Of a stretch of DNA of 40,380 bases, positions 28,050-37,979 are shown one piece after another; the stretch's first letter is position 1, and the number at the start of each line of letters is the position of its first letter. Source of the DNA: Candidatus Komeilibacteria bacterium (lineage in GTDB: Bacteria > Patescibacteriota > Patescibacteriia > UBA1558 > GWA2-36-10). Below the pieces are notes generated by a model. That model saw nothing but the letters and a program-made list of their open reading frames with translations. It was not told where the DNA came from and ran no database searches. The position numbers were made by a program, and so were the translations under genes. Location of the stretch: assembly GCA_018656655.1 (NCBI GenBank), contig JABHYW010000040.1:1-40380 (forward strand), read 5' to 3'.

Positions 28050-28502
28050 TTATTCAACAACTTTGTACTCTAATCCTTGAGGTGCACTTTTACTATAAGC
28101 CATAATGATCTCTAGATCATCAGGTAGTTCTCTAACCAACATCTCTTTAACCGTACGCATGTCCCTAAGATAGATGCTTTCTTCTTCATCGGCTGAAGGA
28201 AAAGCTTTAGAGCCACCATAGCCCCCGCAATCCCAGTGCCACAGAAGAAGTAGTTTCTTAACTTTGTGCAAACCAATAGAAACCGATACTATCTTGTCAA
28301 CAAAGTCTGTCTTGAAACCATTATTTTTCAAAACATCTTTAGCTGCACCTGGCCAAGAATAAAGATCAAAATCATCAAAACCCAAACCACGCTCCACGAA
28401 TTCTTGGTCAGTTTTACGGAATCTGAAATCCACGCACTTGATGACTGCCAATGGGCACTCGTGCATCTTTAACTTGTCATTGGGTACTGTGAAATTAGCC
28501 AT
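28050..28502 (-). CDS. Beta-carbonic-anhydrase-like protein
   Basis: 150 residues. Beta-type carbonic anhydrases bind zinc through Cys, His and Cys and use an Asp-Arg pair; here KCVDFRF (C23, D25, R27) and LLWHWDCGGYGG (H89, C92) match the CxDxR and HxxC patterns at a spacing near the family norm. It is shorter than typical (about 200 residues), and the loop between the motifs (DLYSWPGAA) matches the second-sphere region only loosely, so activity is not certain. It follows atpC by 17 bases and may be read from the atp operon, and it has its own Shine-Dalgarno site (AAAGGA, 28513-28518). Parts are richer in G+C than the flanking atp genes. Confidence 0.7.
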   Translation of the reverse strand: MANFTVPNDKLKMHECPLAVIKCVDFRFRKTDQEFVERGLGFDDFDLYSWPGAAKDVLKNNGFKTDFVDKIVSVSIGLHKVKKLLLLWHWDCGGYGGSKAFPSADEEESIYLRDMRTVKEMLVRELPDDLEIIMAYSKSAPQGLEYKVVE

Positions 28503-28519
28503 AACTTTGTATTCCTTTC

Positions 28520-28990
28520 TTAGTTGTTGTGTCCTGTTCTTACCCCTCTTTTCTTATATTTCCTAACTACCTTCAGACGAGCCATCTCTTTTTCAATCTG
28601 AGCTCTAAACATAATAAAAGACTCAGCATCAGCTAGTTTAGTCTTCAAAACTTCTTCGGCTTTCTGCCTAGCTGCTTCAGCACGCTCTTCATCGATATCT
28701 TCAGCACGTTCAGCAGTATCAGCTAAAATAACTACTTGATCAGGTAAAACTTCTACAAAGCCACCTGAAATAGCCATCAAATCTTCATCCTTCGCTAAAG
28801 CTATGGATGACGCGTCTTCTTTTTTATTATGTTTAACTACTATCTCACCTGAAGCTAGTTGGGAAACTAGCGGTATATGATTTGGTAAAATAGTAATTTC
28901 ACCCATTACTGTAGAAATGGAAACCTGAGATACCTTTTCTTCAAAAAGTATCTTTTCTGGAGTTACTATTTTTAATTTCAAATCTTTCAT
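28520..28990 (-). CDS. atpC: ATP synthase epsilon subunit
   Basis: 156 residues. The beta-sandwich N-terminal domain has LKLKIVTPEKILFEEKVSQV, GEITILPNHIPLVSQLASGE and ISGGFVEVLPDQVVILAD. The C-terminal helical hairpin is rich in Ala, Glu and Lys, and the tail (KKRGVRTGHNN) is basic. Part of the central stalk of F1; the C-terminal helices can inhibit ATP hydrolysis. Last atp gene, 10 bases after atpD. Confidence 0.96.
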   Translation of the reverse strand: MKDLKLKIVTPEKILFEEKVSQVSISTVMGEITILPNHIPLVSQLASGEIVVKHNKKEDASSIALAKDEDLMAISGGFVEVLPDQVVILADTAERAEDIDEERAEAARQKAEEVLKTKLADAESFIMFRAQIEKEMARLKVVRKYKKRGVRTGHNN

Positions 28991-29000
28991 TTATATAAAA

Positions 29001-31306
<2,306 letters not shown>

Positions 31307-31324
31307 AAATATTAATTAATATTA

Positions 31325-32854
31325 TTATTTATTTTCTTCAACTTTTTCTTCTAGCTCTACTAGGTCATCAATGATGGTTTTAAGTTTTTGTTCATCACCG
31401 TCTGAAAGTTCACCACTTTTTTCAATACTAGCTAAAACATCTTTACCTTCAGCTTCCATTCTAGTAAATAATTTTTGCTCAAAGACAGCTAAATTAGCTA
31501 CTGGTACTTTGTCTAAATGACCATTAGCAGCTGCGTAAATAATAGACACTTGCTTAGCTTGTGATAATGGAGCAAATTGTCCCTGTTTTAAAATCTCAGT
31601 AATACGGGCACCACGATCAAGTAATTGTTTAGTAGCATCATCTAAATCTGATCCAAATTGAGCAAAGGCTTCCATTTCTCTATATTGAGCTAAGTCCATC
31701 TTTAATTTACCAGCTACTTTTTTCATAGCTTTCTTCTGAGCAGCAGAACCTACACGAGATACTGAAAGTCCAGTTGATAGAGCTGGCCTAACACCTTTAT
31801 AAAATAAATCTGTTTCTAAGAAAATTTGACCATCGGTAATAGAAATTACGTTGGTTGGAATATAAGCTGAAATATCACCAGCTTGAGTTTCAATAATAGG
31901 AAGAGCTGTTAATGATCCTCCACCCATGGCATCACTCATCTTAGCAGAACGTTCTAATAATCTTGAGTGAACATAGAAAACATCACCAGGATAAGCTTCA
32001 CGTCCAGGAGGTCTCTTTAGAAGTAGAGAAATCTGACGATAGGCTACAGCGTGCTTTGATAAATCATCATATATAACTAATACGTCTTTTCCTTTATCCA
32101 TGAAATATTCTCCCATAGAACATCCAGCGTAAGGAGCAATATAAGATAGAGCGGCTGATTCAGATGCACCAGCTAATACTATAGTAGTGTAATCCATAGC
32201 TCCAGTCTCTTCTAACTTAGCAACGATTCTAGCAATTTTGGATTCTTTTTGACCGATAGCAACATAAATACAAACTACATCCTTGCCCTTTTGATTAATA
32301 ATAGCATCAATAGCTAAGGCAGTTTTACCAGTTTGACGATCACCAATAATAAGCTCACGTTGTCCTTTACCAATCGGAATAATAGCATCAATTACTTTGA
32401 TACCAGTTTCCAATGGTTGAAATACTGACTGACGAGTAATAACACCAGGAGCAATCTTTTCTACTGGATAGTGATCTTTTGATTTAATGGCACCTTTACC
32501 ATCAATGGCTTCGCCAAGTGGGTTTACCACACGGCCAACTACTGCTTCACCAACTGGTACTTCAAGAATACGTTTGGTTCGCTTTACTTTGTCGCCTTCT
32601 TTTAAAGCTGTATATTCACCTAAGATGATAGCACCAACGGCAAATTCTTCTAAGTTTAAAACCACACCGTAGACTTTGTCTCCAGCCTTGGTTTCAAATT
32701 CAAGCATCTCGGAAGCCATGACATCTGATAATCCAGAAACTTTGGCAATACCGTCACCTACTTCGATAATTTCACCGACTGTCTCTTCTTTAACATCTGA
32801 CTGCCAGTCTTCTAGTTGCTTTTGCAAACTTTTTACTAAATGATCGTAAGACAT
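31325..32854 (-). CDS. atpA: ATP synthase alpha subunit
   Basis: 509 residues. Non-catalytic nucleotide-binding subunit of F1. P-loop [25 protein letters not shown], and the arginine-finger region [17 protein letters not shown] are intact. The start [10 protein letters not shown] follows an A/T-only leader, four bases after atpH. Confidence 0.98.
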   Translation of the reverse strand: MSYDHLVKSLQKQLEDWQSDVKEETVGEIIEVGDGIAKVSGLSDVMASEMLEFETKAGDKVYGVVLNLEEFAVGAIILGEYTALKEGDKVKRTKRILEVPVGEAVVGRVVNPLGEAIDGKGAIKSKDHYPVEKIAPGVITRQSVFQPLETGIKVIDAIIPIGKGQRELIIGDRQTGKTALAIDAIINQKGKDVVCIYVAIGQKESKIARIVAKLEETGAMDYTTIVLAGASESAALSYIAPYAGCSMGEYFMDKGKDVLVIYDDLSKHAVAYRQISLLLKRPPGREAYPGDVFYVHSRLLERSAKMSDAMGGGSLTALPIIETQAGDISAYIPTNVISITDGQIFLETDLFYKGVRPALSTGLSVSRVGSAAQKKAMKKVAGKLKMDLAQYREMEAFAQFGSDLDDATKQLLDRGARITEILKQGQFAPLSQAKQVSIIYAAANGHLDKVPVANLAVFEQKLFTRMEAEGKDVLASIEKSGELSDGDEQKLKTIIDDLVELEEKVEENK

Positions 32855-32858
32855 ATTA

Positions 32859-33260
32859 TTAATTACTTAATTGTTTTGCTAAATTGTTTAATTGATGTCT
32901 GATAGACATATCTATAATTTTATCATTATATTTTATTACTGCTCCACCAACAAGATCTTTATCTTCTTCAGTTTTTACTACTACTTCTTGTTTAGTTTTG
33001 GCTTTTACTAAATCACTAATCTTTTTAATTTCAGTTTTATCTAATTCTGCTGGACTAGTTACTTTAGTAGCTACAATACCTTCGTTTAAAAAATGAATAT
33101 TTTCAAGTTCAATTAAAATACTTGGAATCATAGAAACTAAGTAATGTTGACTTAAATAAGCAGAGAAATTAGCAATGACCTTATCTAATTCTTTGCCTTT
33201 CTTATCTTTAGAAGCTTCATATAAAGCTAGGGCTAAAATTTTAACTTGATTCTTTTTCAT
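32859..33260 (-). CDS. atpH: ATP synthase delta subunit (short form)
   Basis: 133 residues against about 175-180 in most bacteria. The C-terminal signature [20 protein letters not shown] followed by [10 protein letters not shown] is intact, but the N-terminal six-helix domain that binds the top of F1 is reduced: only about 95 residues precede it. Gene order supports the call (b-delta-alpha). The leader contains AAAGAG, a weak Shine-Dalgarno site. A family A repeat lies in the 50-base gap to atpF. Confidence 0.9.
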   Translation of the reverse strand: MKKNQVKILALALYEASKDKKGKELDKVIANFSAYLSQHYLVSMIPSILIELENIHFLNEGIVATKVTSPAELDKTEIKKISDLVKAKTKQEVVVKTEEDKDLVGGAVIKYNDKIIDMSIRHQLNNLAKQLSN

Positions 33261-33290
33261 TTAACTCTTTAATATATATTTATAATTAAA

Positions 33291-33310
33291 TCCTGAGCGA
33301 AGTCGAAGGG
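33291..33310. repeat. Family A palindrome, atpF-atpH spacer
   Basis: TCCTGAGCGAAGTCGAAGGG, the inverted orientation of the family A elements in gyrB, the helicase and the atp genes. It directly adjoins the atpF stop codon. Confidence 0.75.
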
Positions 33311-33805
33311 TTATTTCAAATCTTTTAATACCTTATCAATATACTTTTTATCTAGATCTTTAGAAATTCCAGTAGATAAAATTTTCTCTAAGGCTGTAAC
33401 TACCATGGCAGATACCTCGCTTTTGATTTCAGTAATCATACCATCTTTTTCACTGGCAATCTGTTCTTTGGCTTTCTCAATAAGTTTAGCTACCTCTTCT
33501 TTGGTTTTTACTAAATTGGCTTGCTTGGCATTTTCAGATAACTTTTTGGCTTCTTCCAAAATAGCAGCTGCATCACCCTTAGTAACGATTAGTTTTTCTT
33601 TAACTTCTTTCTCTACTTGCTCCAATCTTTCTTCAGCAGCCTTAGCATCTGATAAGCCTTTGGATATCTCATCATTTCTCTTTTGCATTGTTTTAGTTAA
33701 AGGCTTCAAAGCAAAAAACCACAAAACGGCTACCACTATCAAAAAATTGACTAGTTGAGCTATTAGTAATTTCCAATCGATTCCAAATAATTCTAAAATT
33801 TCCAT
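33311..33805 (-). CDS. atpF: ATP synthase b subunit
   Basis: 164 residues. One N-terminal membrane helix (LLIAQLVNFLIVVAVLWFFA) followed by a long charged helix (EISKGLSDAKAAEERLEQVE onward), the peripheral stalk. Usual length for bacterial AtpF. It lies between atpE and atpH in the standard order. Confidence 0.95.
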   Translation of the reverse strand: MEILELFGIDWKLLIAQLVNFLIVVAVLWFFALKPLTKTMQKRNDEISKGLSDAKAAEERLEQVEKEVKEKLIVTKGDAAAILEEAKKLSENAKQANLVKTKEEVAKLIEKAKEQIASEKDGMITEIKSEVSAMVVTALEKILSTGISKDLDKKYIDKVLKDLK

Positions 33806-33869
33806 ATCTATTATTTAAATTAATTGCTTAGTCGTGCCCTCATATATAGAGAGCACTCAAAACTATCAA

Positions 33870-34163
<294 letters not shown>

Positions 34164-34205
34164 TTATTGTTTTACGTCGCCTAGATTATCTATATTAATT
34201 ATATT

Positions 34206-34265
34206 TGTCATTCTGAACTTGTTTCAGAATCCCATTGTGAGATCCTGAACTAAATTCAGGATGAC
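34206..34265. repeat. Family D2 palindromic element in the atpB-atpE spacer
   Basis: TGTCATTCTGAA at one end and TTCAGGATGAC at the other, two inner hairpins (TTCTGAA / TTCAGAA and TCCTGAA / TTCAGGA). Its right half recurs at 15163-15189. It makes this spacer, nearly 200 bases, the widest in the atp operon. Confidence 0.8.
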
Positions 34266-34283
34266 GAAGTGTGTTTTAAAATG

Positions 34284-34290
34284 ACCTCCT
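34284..34290 (-). promoter_or_regulatory. Orphan Shine-Dalgarno sequence overlapping the atpB stop
   Basis: AGGAGGT overlaps the TAG stop of atpB but no start codon follows within useful distance; atpE begins about 190 bases further on, beyond two repeats. It may be a relic of atpE's original site. Confidence 0.4.
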
Positions 34291-35230
34291 AATGTGCGTG
34301 TTCAGTAGAAGCAATAGTATAATATACTAAAGTTAATATTGAAATAATAAGTGCCTGAATAATACCAACAATAACCTCTAAAAACATAAATGGCAATGGC
34401 ACTCCAAAAGCAATCAAGGCAGCAATTGAAGCAATCAATACTTCACCAGCAAAAATATTACCAAAAAGCCTAAATGATAATGAAGCTACTTTAGCAAATT
34501 CTCCAATTATTTCTAGTAAACCTACAAAAAACATAATAGGATTAATAATGATTACTGTCCAATCTTCTTTTATCTTGCCAGGAATCTCTATTAAGGCTTT
34601 TATATTTACAAATTTATTAAAATAATTCCAGCCACCGACAACCATAATACCAAAAATATTAGCAGATACTATAGAAAATAATCCTAAAGCTAAAGTTGTA
34701 TTTAAGTCAGCCGTAGCTCCTCTGAAAATAGCTGTACCGTCATAAGTAATAGAACCTAAGCCAGGAACTAAGCCTAACCAGTTATTAATCAAAACAAATA
34801 AAAAGATTCCAAATATAATTGGAAATACTTTTTTACTTTTAGCCCTATCATTAGTTACCAAGTCCATCATATCTAAAGCACCATTTATAATTATTTCTAA
34901 GAAACTTTGAAAAACTCCTGGGATGCGACTATTTTTAGCCCTAATAGTTAATGACAAAATGATAATTAAAAAAACTGCTACCCAAGAGGTCAACAGTGAA
35001 TTAGTGACATTAAAGTCACCTATATTAAAAACAGTTTCTGCATATAAAGTATGTTCGTGTTCGTCATGAGCCTCGCCTTCATGACTAGTGCCATGGGCGT
35101 CTTCATTTATGATATCTTCAGCCTTTCGGCCTTGCTCAAGACCTTCGGCGTGAAGAGTTTCTGTTTCGTTTGTATGATCAGCGACCGACGCGTGATCTAT
35201 ATCTTGATTATTATTTGTCTCTTGACTCAT
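34289..35230 (-). CDS. atpB: ATP synthase a subunit with an acidic, His-rich N-terminal extension
   Basis: 313 residues from the ATG at 35230. The essential arginine is in ASLSFRLFGNIFAGEVL; five or more membrane helices follow residue 85, with the C-terminal IVGIIQALIISILTLVYYTI. The first 75 residues are unusual: rich in Asp, Glu and His (DEHEHTL near the end), with a family A palindrome encoding EGLEQGRKAED. An upstream in-frame GTG at 35260 lies in another palindrome, so the ATG at 35230 is preferred; it overlaps atpI by 20 bases. Weak AAGGGAAG precedes it. The stop is TAG. Confidence 0.95.
   Translation of the reverse strand: MSQETNNNQDIDHASVADHTNETETLHAEGLEQGRKAEDIINEDAHGTSHEGEAHDEHEHTLYAETVFNIGDFNVTNSLLTSWVAVFLIIILSLTIRAKNSRIPGVFQSFLEIIINGALDMMDLVTNDRAKSKKVFPIIFGIFLFVLINNWLGLVPGLGSITYDGTAIFRGATADLNTTLALGLFSIVSANIFGIMVVGGWNYFNKFVNIKALIEIPGKIKEDWTVIIINPIMFFVGLLEIIGEFAKVASLSFRLFGNIFAGEVLIASIAALIAFGVPLPFMFLEVIVGIIQALIISILTLVYYTIASTEHAH
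35122..35149. repeat. Family A palindrome in frame in atpB
   Basis: CCTTTCGGCCTTGCTCAAGA followed by CCTTCGGC, read as EGLEQGRKA in the N-terminal extension of subunit a. Confidence 0.8.
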
Positions 35231-35537
35231 TTTCGTCTTTTTTCTTCCCTTCGGCTTCACTCAGGGTCTTCGATTTAGTTTCTTCTTTTTCAATTCTTTT
35301 CATGTATTTAACTCCTGTAATACCTATTCCCACAGAAGAAATGATAAAGGCAGCAGCCGTAATACTGAGAAAGTATAATGGTTCTGTTCCTTGCTTTTCG
35401 TCTAACCATCGACCCAAAAATAGAGCTCCAATAACAGGGAAAGCAATCCAGCCAGTAGATTCGGCAAACATCAGCATTCCTTGTCTTAGCCACTCATTAT
35501 TGGCTTTATTTTTATTGTCATTTTTGACAGATGGCAT
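35211..35537 (-). CDS. AtpI/AtpZ-like ATP synthase accessory protein
   Basis: 108 residues with two membrane helices (ESTGWIAFPVIGALFLGRWL and the segment after LYFLSITAAAF). The GRWLDEKQGT turn between them is typical of the AtpI/AtpZ (Fo assembly, c-ring) family. First gene of the atp operon, right behind a consensus promoter. The C-terminal tail is charged and includes KTLSEAEGK, encoded by a family A palindrome read in a different frame from that in gyrB. The gene end overlaps the atpB start by 20 bases. Confidence 0.9.
   Translation of the reverse strand: MPSVKNDNKNKANNEWLRQGMLMFAESTGWIAFPVIGALFLGRWLDEKQGTEPLYFLSITAAAFIISSVGIGITGVKYMKRIEKEETKSKTLSEAEGKKKDENESRDK
35247..35273. repeat. 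Family A palindrome in frame in atpI
   Basis: CCCTTCGGCTTCACTCAGGG followed by TCTTCGA, read as KTLSEAEGK. The frame differs from the gyrB copy, showing that the element is open in two frames. Confidence 0.8.
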
Positions 35538-35564
35538 AAATTTCTAATAAACAAAAGCGGCTAC

Positions 35565-35593
35565 ATTATATATCTTTAGACGTCAAATGTCAA
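35565..35593 (-). promoter_or_regulatory. Consensus promoter of the atp operon
   Basis: TTGACA (35588-35593), 17 bases, TATAAT (35565-35570) on the minus strand, a full sigma70 consensus, 28 bases before the atpI start. Confidence 0.9.
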
Positions 35594-35630
35594 TAGTTTT
35601 TTATGTATAATCACCTGAAGAGTCGATTTA

Positions 35631-35659
35631 TTGACAAGATAGCTAAAATATGATATATT
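35631..35659 (+). promoter_or_regulatory. Promoter of the alpha/beta hydrolase gene
   Basis: TTGACA (35631-35636), 17 bases, TATATT (35654-35659). Initiation near 35666 gives a leader of about 50 bases ending in a strong Shine-Dalgarno site. Confidence 0.85.
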
Positions 35660-35703
35660 AATCTGTTCTATTCTGGAACTAATACGTCCTTTTCTTCATA
35701 AAC

Positions 35704-35710
35704 AGGAGGT
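35704..35710 (+). promoter_or_regulatory. Strong Shine-Dalgarno site of the hydrolase gene
   Basis: AGGAGGT, a full match to the consensus, six bases before the ATG at 35717. Confidence 0.9.
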
Positions 35711-35716
35711 CATAAC

Positions 35717-36418
35717 ATGACCAGCAAAAAACCGATTCTGTACCTGACTGGCATGTGGTTCCTGAAAGAGATTTGGCTCAAATGGGCCATTGAAACCACA
35801 AAAGCTGGTCATCAGACCTATAGCATGGACTTCTGTAATAACGGCAGTCCGCCCATTCAGCAATACATTAATAATGCGATTAAAGCCTGTCTACGCATCA
35901 AAGAAGAAACTGGTTCGCTGCCAATCATTTTTGGTTGGTCCATGGGTGGTCTAGTTGCTCAAGTCGTAGCCTCCAAACTGGAGATTCCCAAACTAGTGCT
36001 CGTCTGCAGTGCTGCTCCTCGTGGCATTGCTAACACAAGTTGGCCTATGACCAAAAGAATTAGGCCCTACCTCTCGGCAATACTGTTTAATGGCTCTTTC
36101 CGACCCAGCAAGCAACATGCCTTGGAAATCGTCTGCAATAACTGTCCTGAAGAACTCTCTTCGCACGAACTACAACTTGTCTCAGGCAAAATCGCCCGAC
36201 AAATCCTGTTGGGAAATATCAGCGTAGACGCTTCTGATATCAATTGTCCTTGTCTAGTTATAGCCGGAAGTCGTGATCGCATACTTCCTCTACACATTCA
36301 ACAGCAGTTGAAACAAAAATATGATGCTAAAATCATCATTGGACCTTATGGTCACACACCCATGCTGGAAGACAGTAATGGAAAGCTAATCAAGCGTATC
36401 CTGAACTGGCTCGACTAG
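35717..36418 (+). CDS. Alpha/beta hydrolase
   Basis: 233 residues. The nucleophile elbow GWSMGG holds the catalytic Ser (GxSxG); the acid is probably Asp in AGSRDRILP and the base His in GPYGHTPMLE, which gives a full triad. The N-terminal strand PILYLTGMWF supplies the oxyanion-hole region. The layout resembles small esterases such as BioH or YdeN; the substrate is unknown. A monocistronic unit with its own consensus promoter, strong Shine-Dalgarno site and terminator, running against its neighbours. Its coding sequence is clearly richer in G+C (about 50% in the line at 35941) than rmuC (20% in the line at 37021), which suggests recent acquisition or different codon selection. Confidence 0.9.
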   Translation: MTSKKPILYLTGMWFLKEIWLKWAIETTKAGHQTYSMDFCNNGSPPIQQYINNAIKACLRIKEETGSLPIIFGWSMGGLVAQVVASKLEIPKLVLVCSAAPRGIANTSWPMTKRIRPYLSAILFNGSFRPSKQHALEIVCNNCPEELSSHELQLVSGKIARQILLGNISVDASDINCPCLVIAGSRDRILPLHIQQQLKQKYDAKIIIGPYGHTPMLEDSNGKLIKRILNWLD

Positions 36419-36426
36419 TAAATAAT

Positions 36427-36470
36427 CCGTATCGTTCGCCTAATAGCGAATGGTACGGGTTCTTTTTTTT
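36427..36470 (+). terminator. Strong terminator of the hydrolase gene
   Basis: Stem CCGTATCGTTCGC / GCGAATGGTACGG (13 bp with two G-U pairs), six-base loop, then a run of eight T. Confidence 0.95.
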
Positions 36471-36473
36471 GTT

Positions 36474-36556
36474 AATCCCCCAAACCCCCTTTATCAAGGG
36501 GGCTTTTTTTAAAAAATCTCCCCTGACAAGGGGAGATGTCCGAAGGACAGAGGGGT
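36474..36556. repeat. Composite family E repeat with back-to-back terminators
   Basis: Hairpin CCCCCTT / AAGGGGG (36485-36502) is followed on the plus strand by T7; hairpin TCTCCCC / GGGGAGA (36517-36536) is followed on the minus strand by T6. Thus it can stop the hydrolase transcript and the rmuC transcript. The first 31 bases are the exact reverse complement of 20612-20642. Confidence 0.85.
36511..36536 (-). terminator. Probable terminator of rmuC
   Basis: TCTCCCC / GGGGAGA stem, six-base loop, T6 on the minus strand, 20 bases beyond the rmuC stop. Provided by the family E repeat. Confidence 0.7.
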
Positions 36557-37603
36557 TTATTCTAACCTCGGCTTCTCGACATCTTCTAGCTCTAAATCTC
36601 CACCTTTTCCACTTATTTTAAGTATATCTTTGTCTATTTTCTTAAATTCTTTATTGGAAAAATTATAAGCATTTGTAACTGTAGCTAAATGACCGCCCAA
36701 TTTTCTCTGATATTCAGCATAGGCTGACATGTGTTTTTGTAACTTTTCTACATTCTTACGAATCTCTTTAGCAGACTCCTCTATTTGCAAAGCCTTTAGT
36801 CCTTGTAGAACAGTTTGTAAATAAGCAGCAAAAGTAGTTGGAGAAACTATAATTACTTTTCTTTCATTAAAAGCATAATCAATTAAAGATCTAGTATTTA
36901 CTTTGACTGCTCCCACTTCATTTATAAGCAAATCATAATAGATTCCTTCAGCTGGAATAAACATAAAAGCAAAATCTAAAGTAGATTCATTAGGGCGGAT
37001 ATATTTAGAAGTTTCGTCAATCCTCTTTTTCAAATCATTTTTAAATTCTTTTTCCAAGACTAATTTTTTAGTTTTATCTTTTTCATCAATAATACGACGA
37101 TAATTTTCCAAAGAAAATTTAGCGTCTACTGGCAGAAGCTTATCTTTTATCTTAACTACCGCATCTACTGCTTCACCGCTTTTAAAATGATATTGCATTT
37201 CATATGACTGAGGCGGTAAAATATTTGATAAAATCATTTCCAAACTTGCCTCACCAAGATTTCCTCTTGTCTTAGCATTGGTCAAAACTTTTTCTAAATT
37301 TTGCAGCTGATCAGTAAAACTAACTACTTGTTTATTAGTTTCTTCCAGCTTAAGTAGTTTTTCAGTTACATCTCTTGAAATTTTAGAAGTTTCAATAAAT
37401 TGATCTTGAAGCATTTTAGAAGAATGTTGATTAGTCTTATCAATCTTATCTCCTAGCTGCTTAGTCAAATCATTTATTTGCTGTTGAAGCATTAACATGG
37501 CCTTGTCATCTTTTACCTCTTCTTTAGGCTTCTGATTTTTCAACATTAACCAAATAATGACTGCAAAACCTACTACTATTAAAATTGTGCTTAAATATTC
37601 CAT
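36557..37603 (-). CDS. rmuC: DNA recombination protein RmuC
   Basis: 348 residues. RmuC limits inversions and rearrangements at repeats and is thought to be a nuclease-related factor. One N-terminal membrane helix (TILIVVGFAVIIWLML), a coiled coil (about 30-110) and the RmuC domain with TRGNLGEASLEMILSNILPP, VDAVVKIKDKLLPVDAKFSL, AFMFIPAEGIYYDLL and ISPTTFAAYLQTVLQGL-like segments. The start follows the 107-residue gene by nine bases. Confidence 0.95.
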   Translation of the reverse strand: MEYLSTILIVVGFAVIIWLMLKNQKPKEEVKDDKAMLMLQQQINDLTKQLGDKIDKTNQHSSKMLQDQFIETSKISRDVTEKLLKLEETNKQVVSFTDQLQNLEKVLTNAKTRGNLGEASLEMILSNILPPQSYEMQYHFKSGEAVDAVVKIKDKLLPVDAKFSLENYRRIIDEKDKTKKLVLEKEFKNDLKKRIDETSKYIRPNESTLDFAFMFIPAEGIYYDLLINEVGAVKVNTRSLIDYAFNERKVIIVSPTTFAAYLQTVLQGLKALQIEESAKEIRKNVEKLQKHMSAYAEYQRKLGGHLATVTNAYNFSNKEFKKIDKDILKISGKGGDLELEDVEKPRLE

Positions 37604-37612
37604 ATATTTATA

Positions 37613-37936
37613 TTATAATTTATCTATAAATTTACCAATGTCATCCCAATCAAAATCTTCTGACTGCCTAGCTATTTCTTTAGCCAAAATCTTATCTCCA
37701 GTCTCAATAACAGCTTCTACAATTTGTCTTTTATCTATATCTTTGAATCTATCTAAATTATTGGCCAGTAATTTTTCTTGACCAACTTTAATTAATTCAA
37801 GAGCTATTTGTTGATGAATGGCAGATTTGACTTCATCTAATATACCAAAGTCACCACTCTCCATATCAAGAATATAATTAATAACAATATTCTCTGGCGT
37901 AAGTTTAGAAAATTTAAAATCTTTATCGTCTTCCAT
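37613..37936 (-). CDS. Small helical-repeat protein (hypothetical)
   Basis: 107 residues, acidic and helical. The stretch IALELIKVGQEKLLANNLDR followed by FKDIDKRQIVEAVIETGD resembles the 27-28-residue repeat of the large protein upstream (IALKLIEAEKGHSVARYLDN), including the KF-DID and helix pattern. No known family. It may be a relative or a degenerate offshoot of the neighbour; they are 43 bases apart and probably share a transcript with rmuC. No signal peptide. Confidence 0.7.
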   Translation of the reverse strand: MEDDKDFKFSKLTPENIVINYILDMESGDFGILDEVKSAIHQQIALELIKVGQEKLLANNLDRFKDIDKRQIVEAVIETGDKILAKEIARQSEDFDWDDIGKFIDKL

Positions 37937-37979
37937 TATTTTAAATATTTTAATACTTCATTTTTATTTAATATCTTAT

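Noticed and set aside
35538-35716. Riboswitch or small RNA in the atpI-hydrolase gap
   Set aside because: The gap is fully explained by two divergent promoters and a leader; no conserved fold was recognised.
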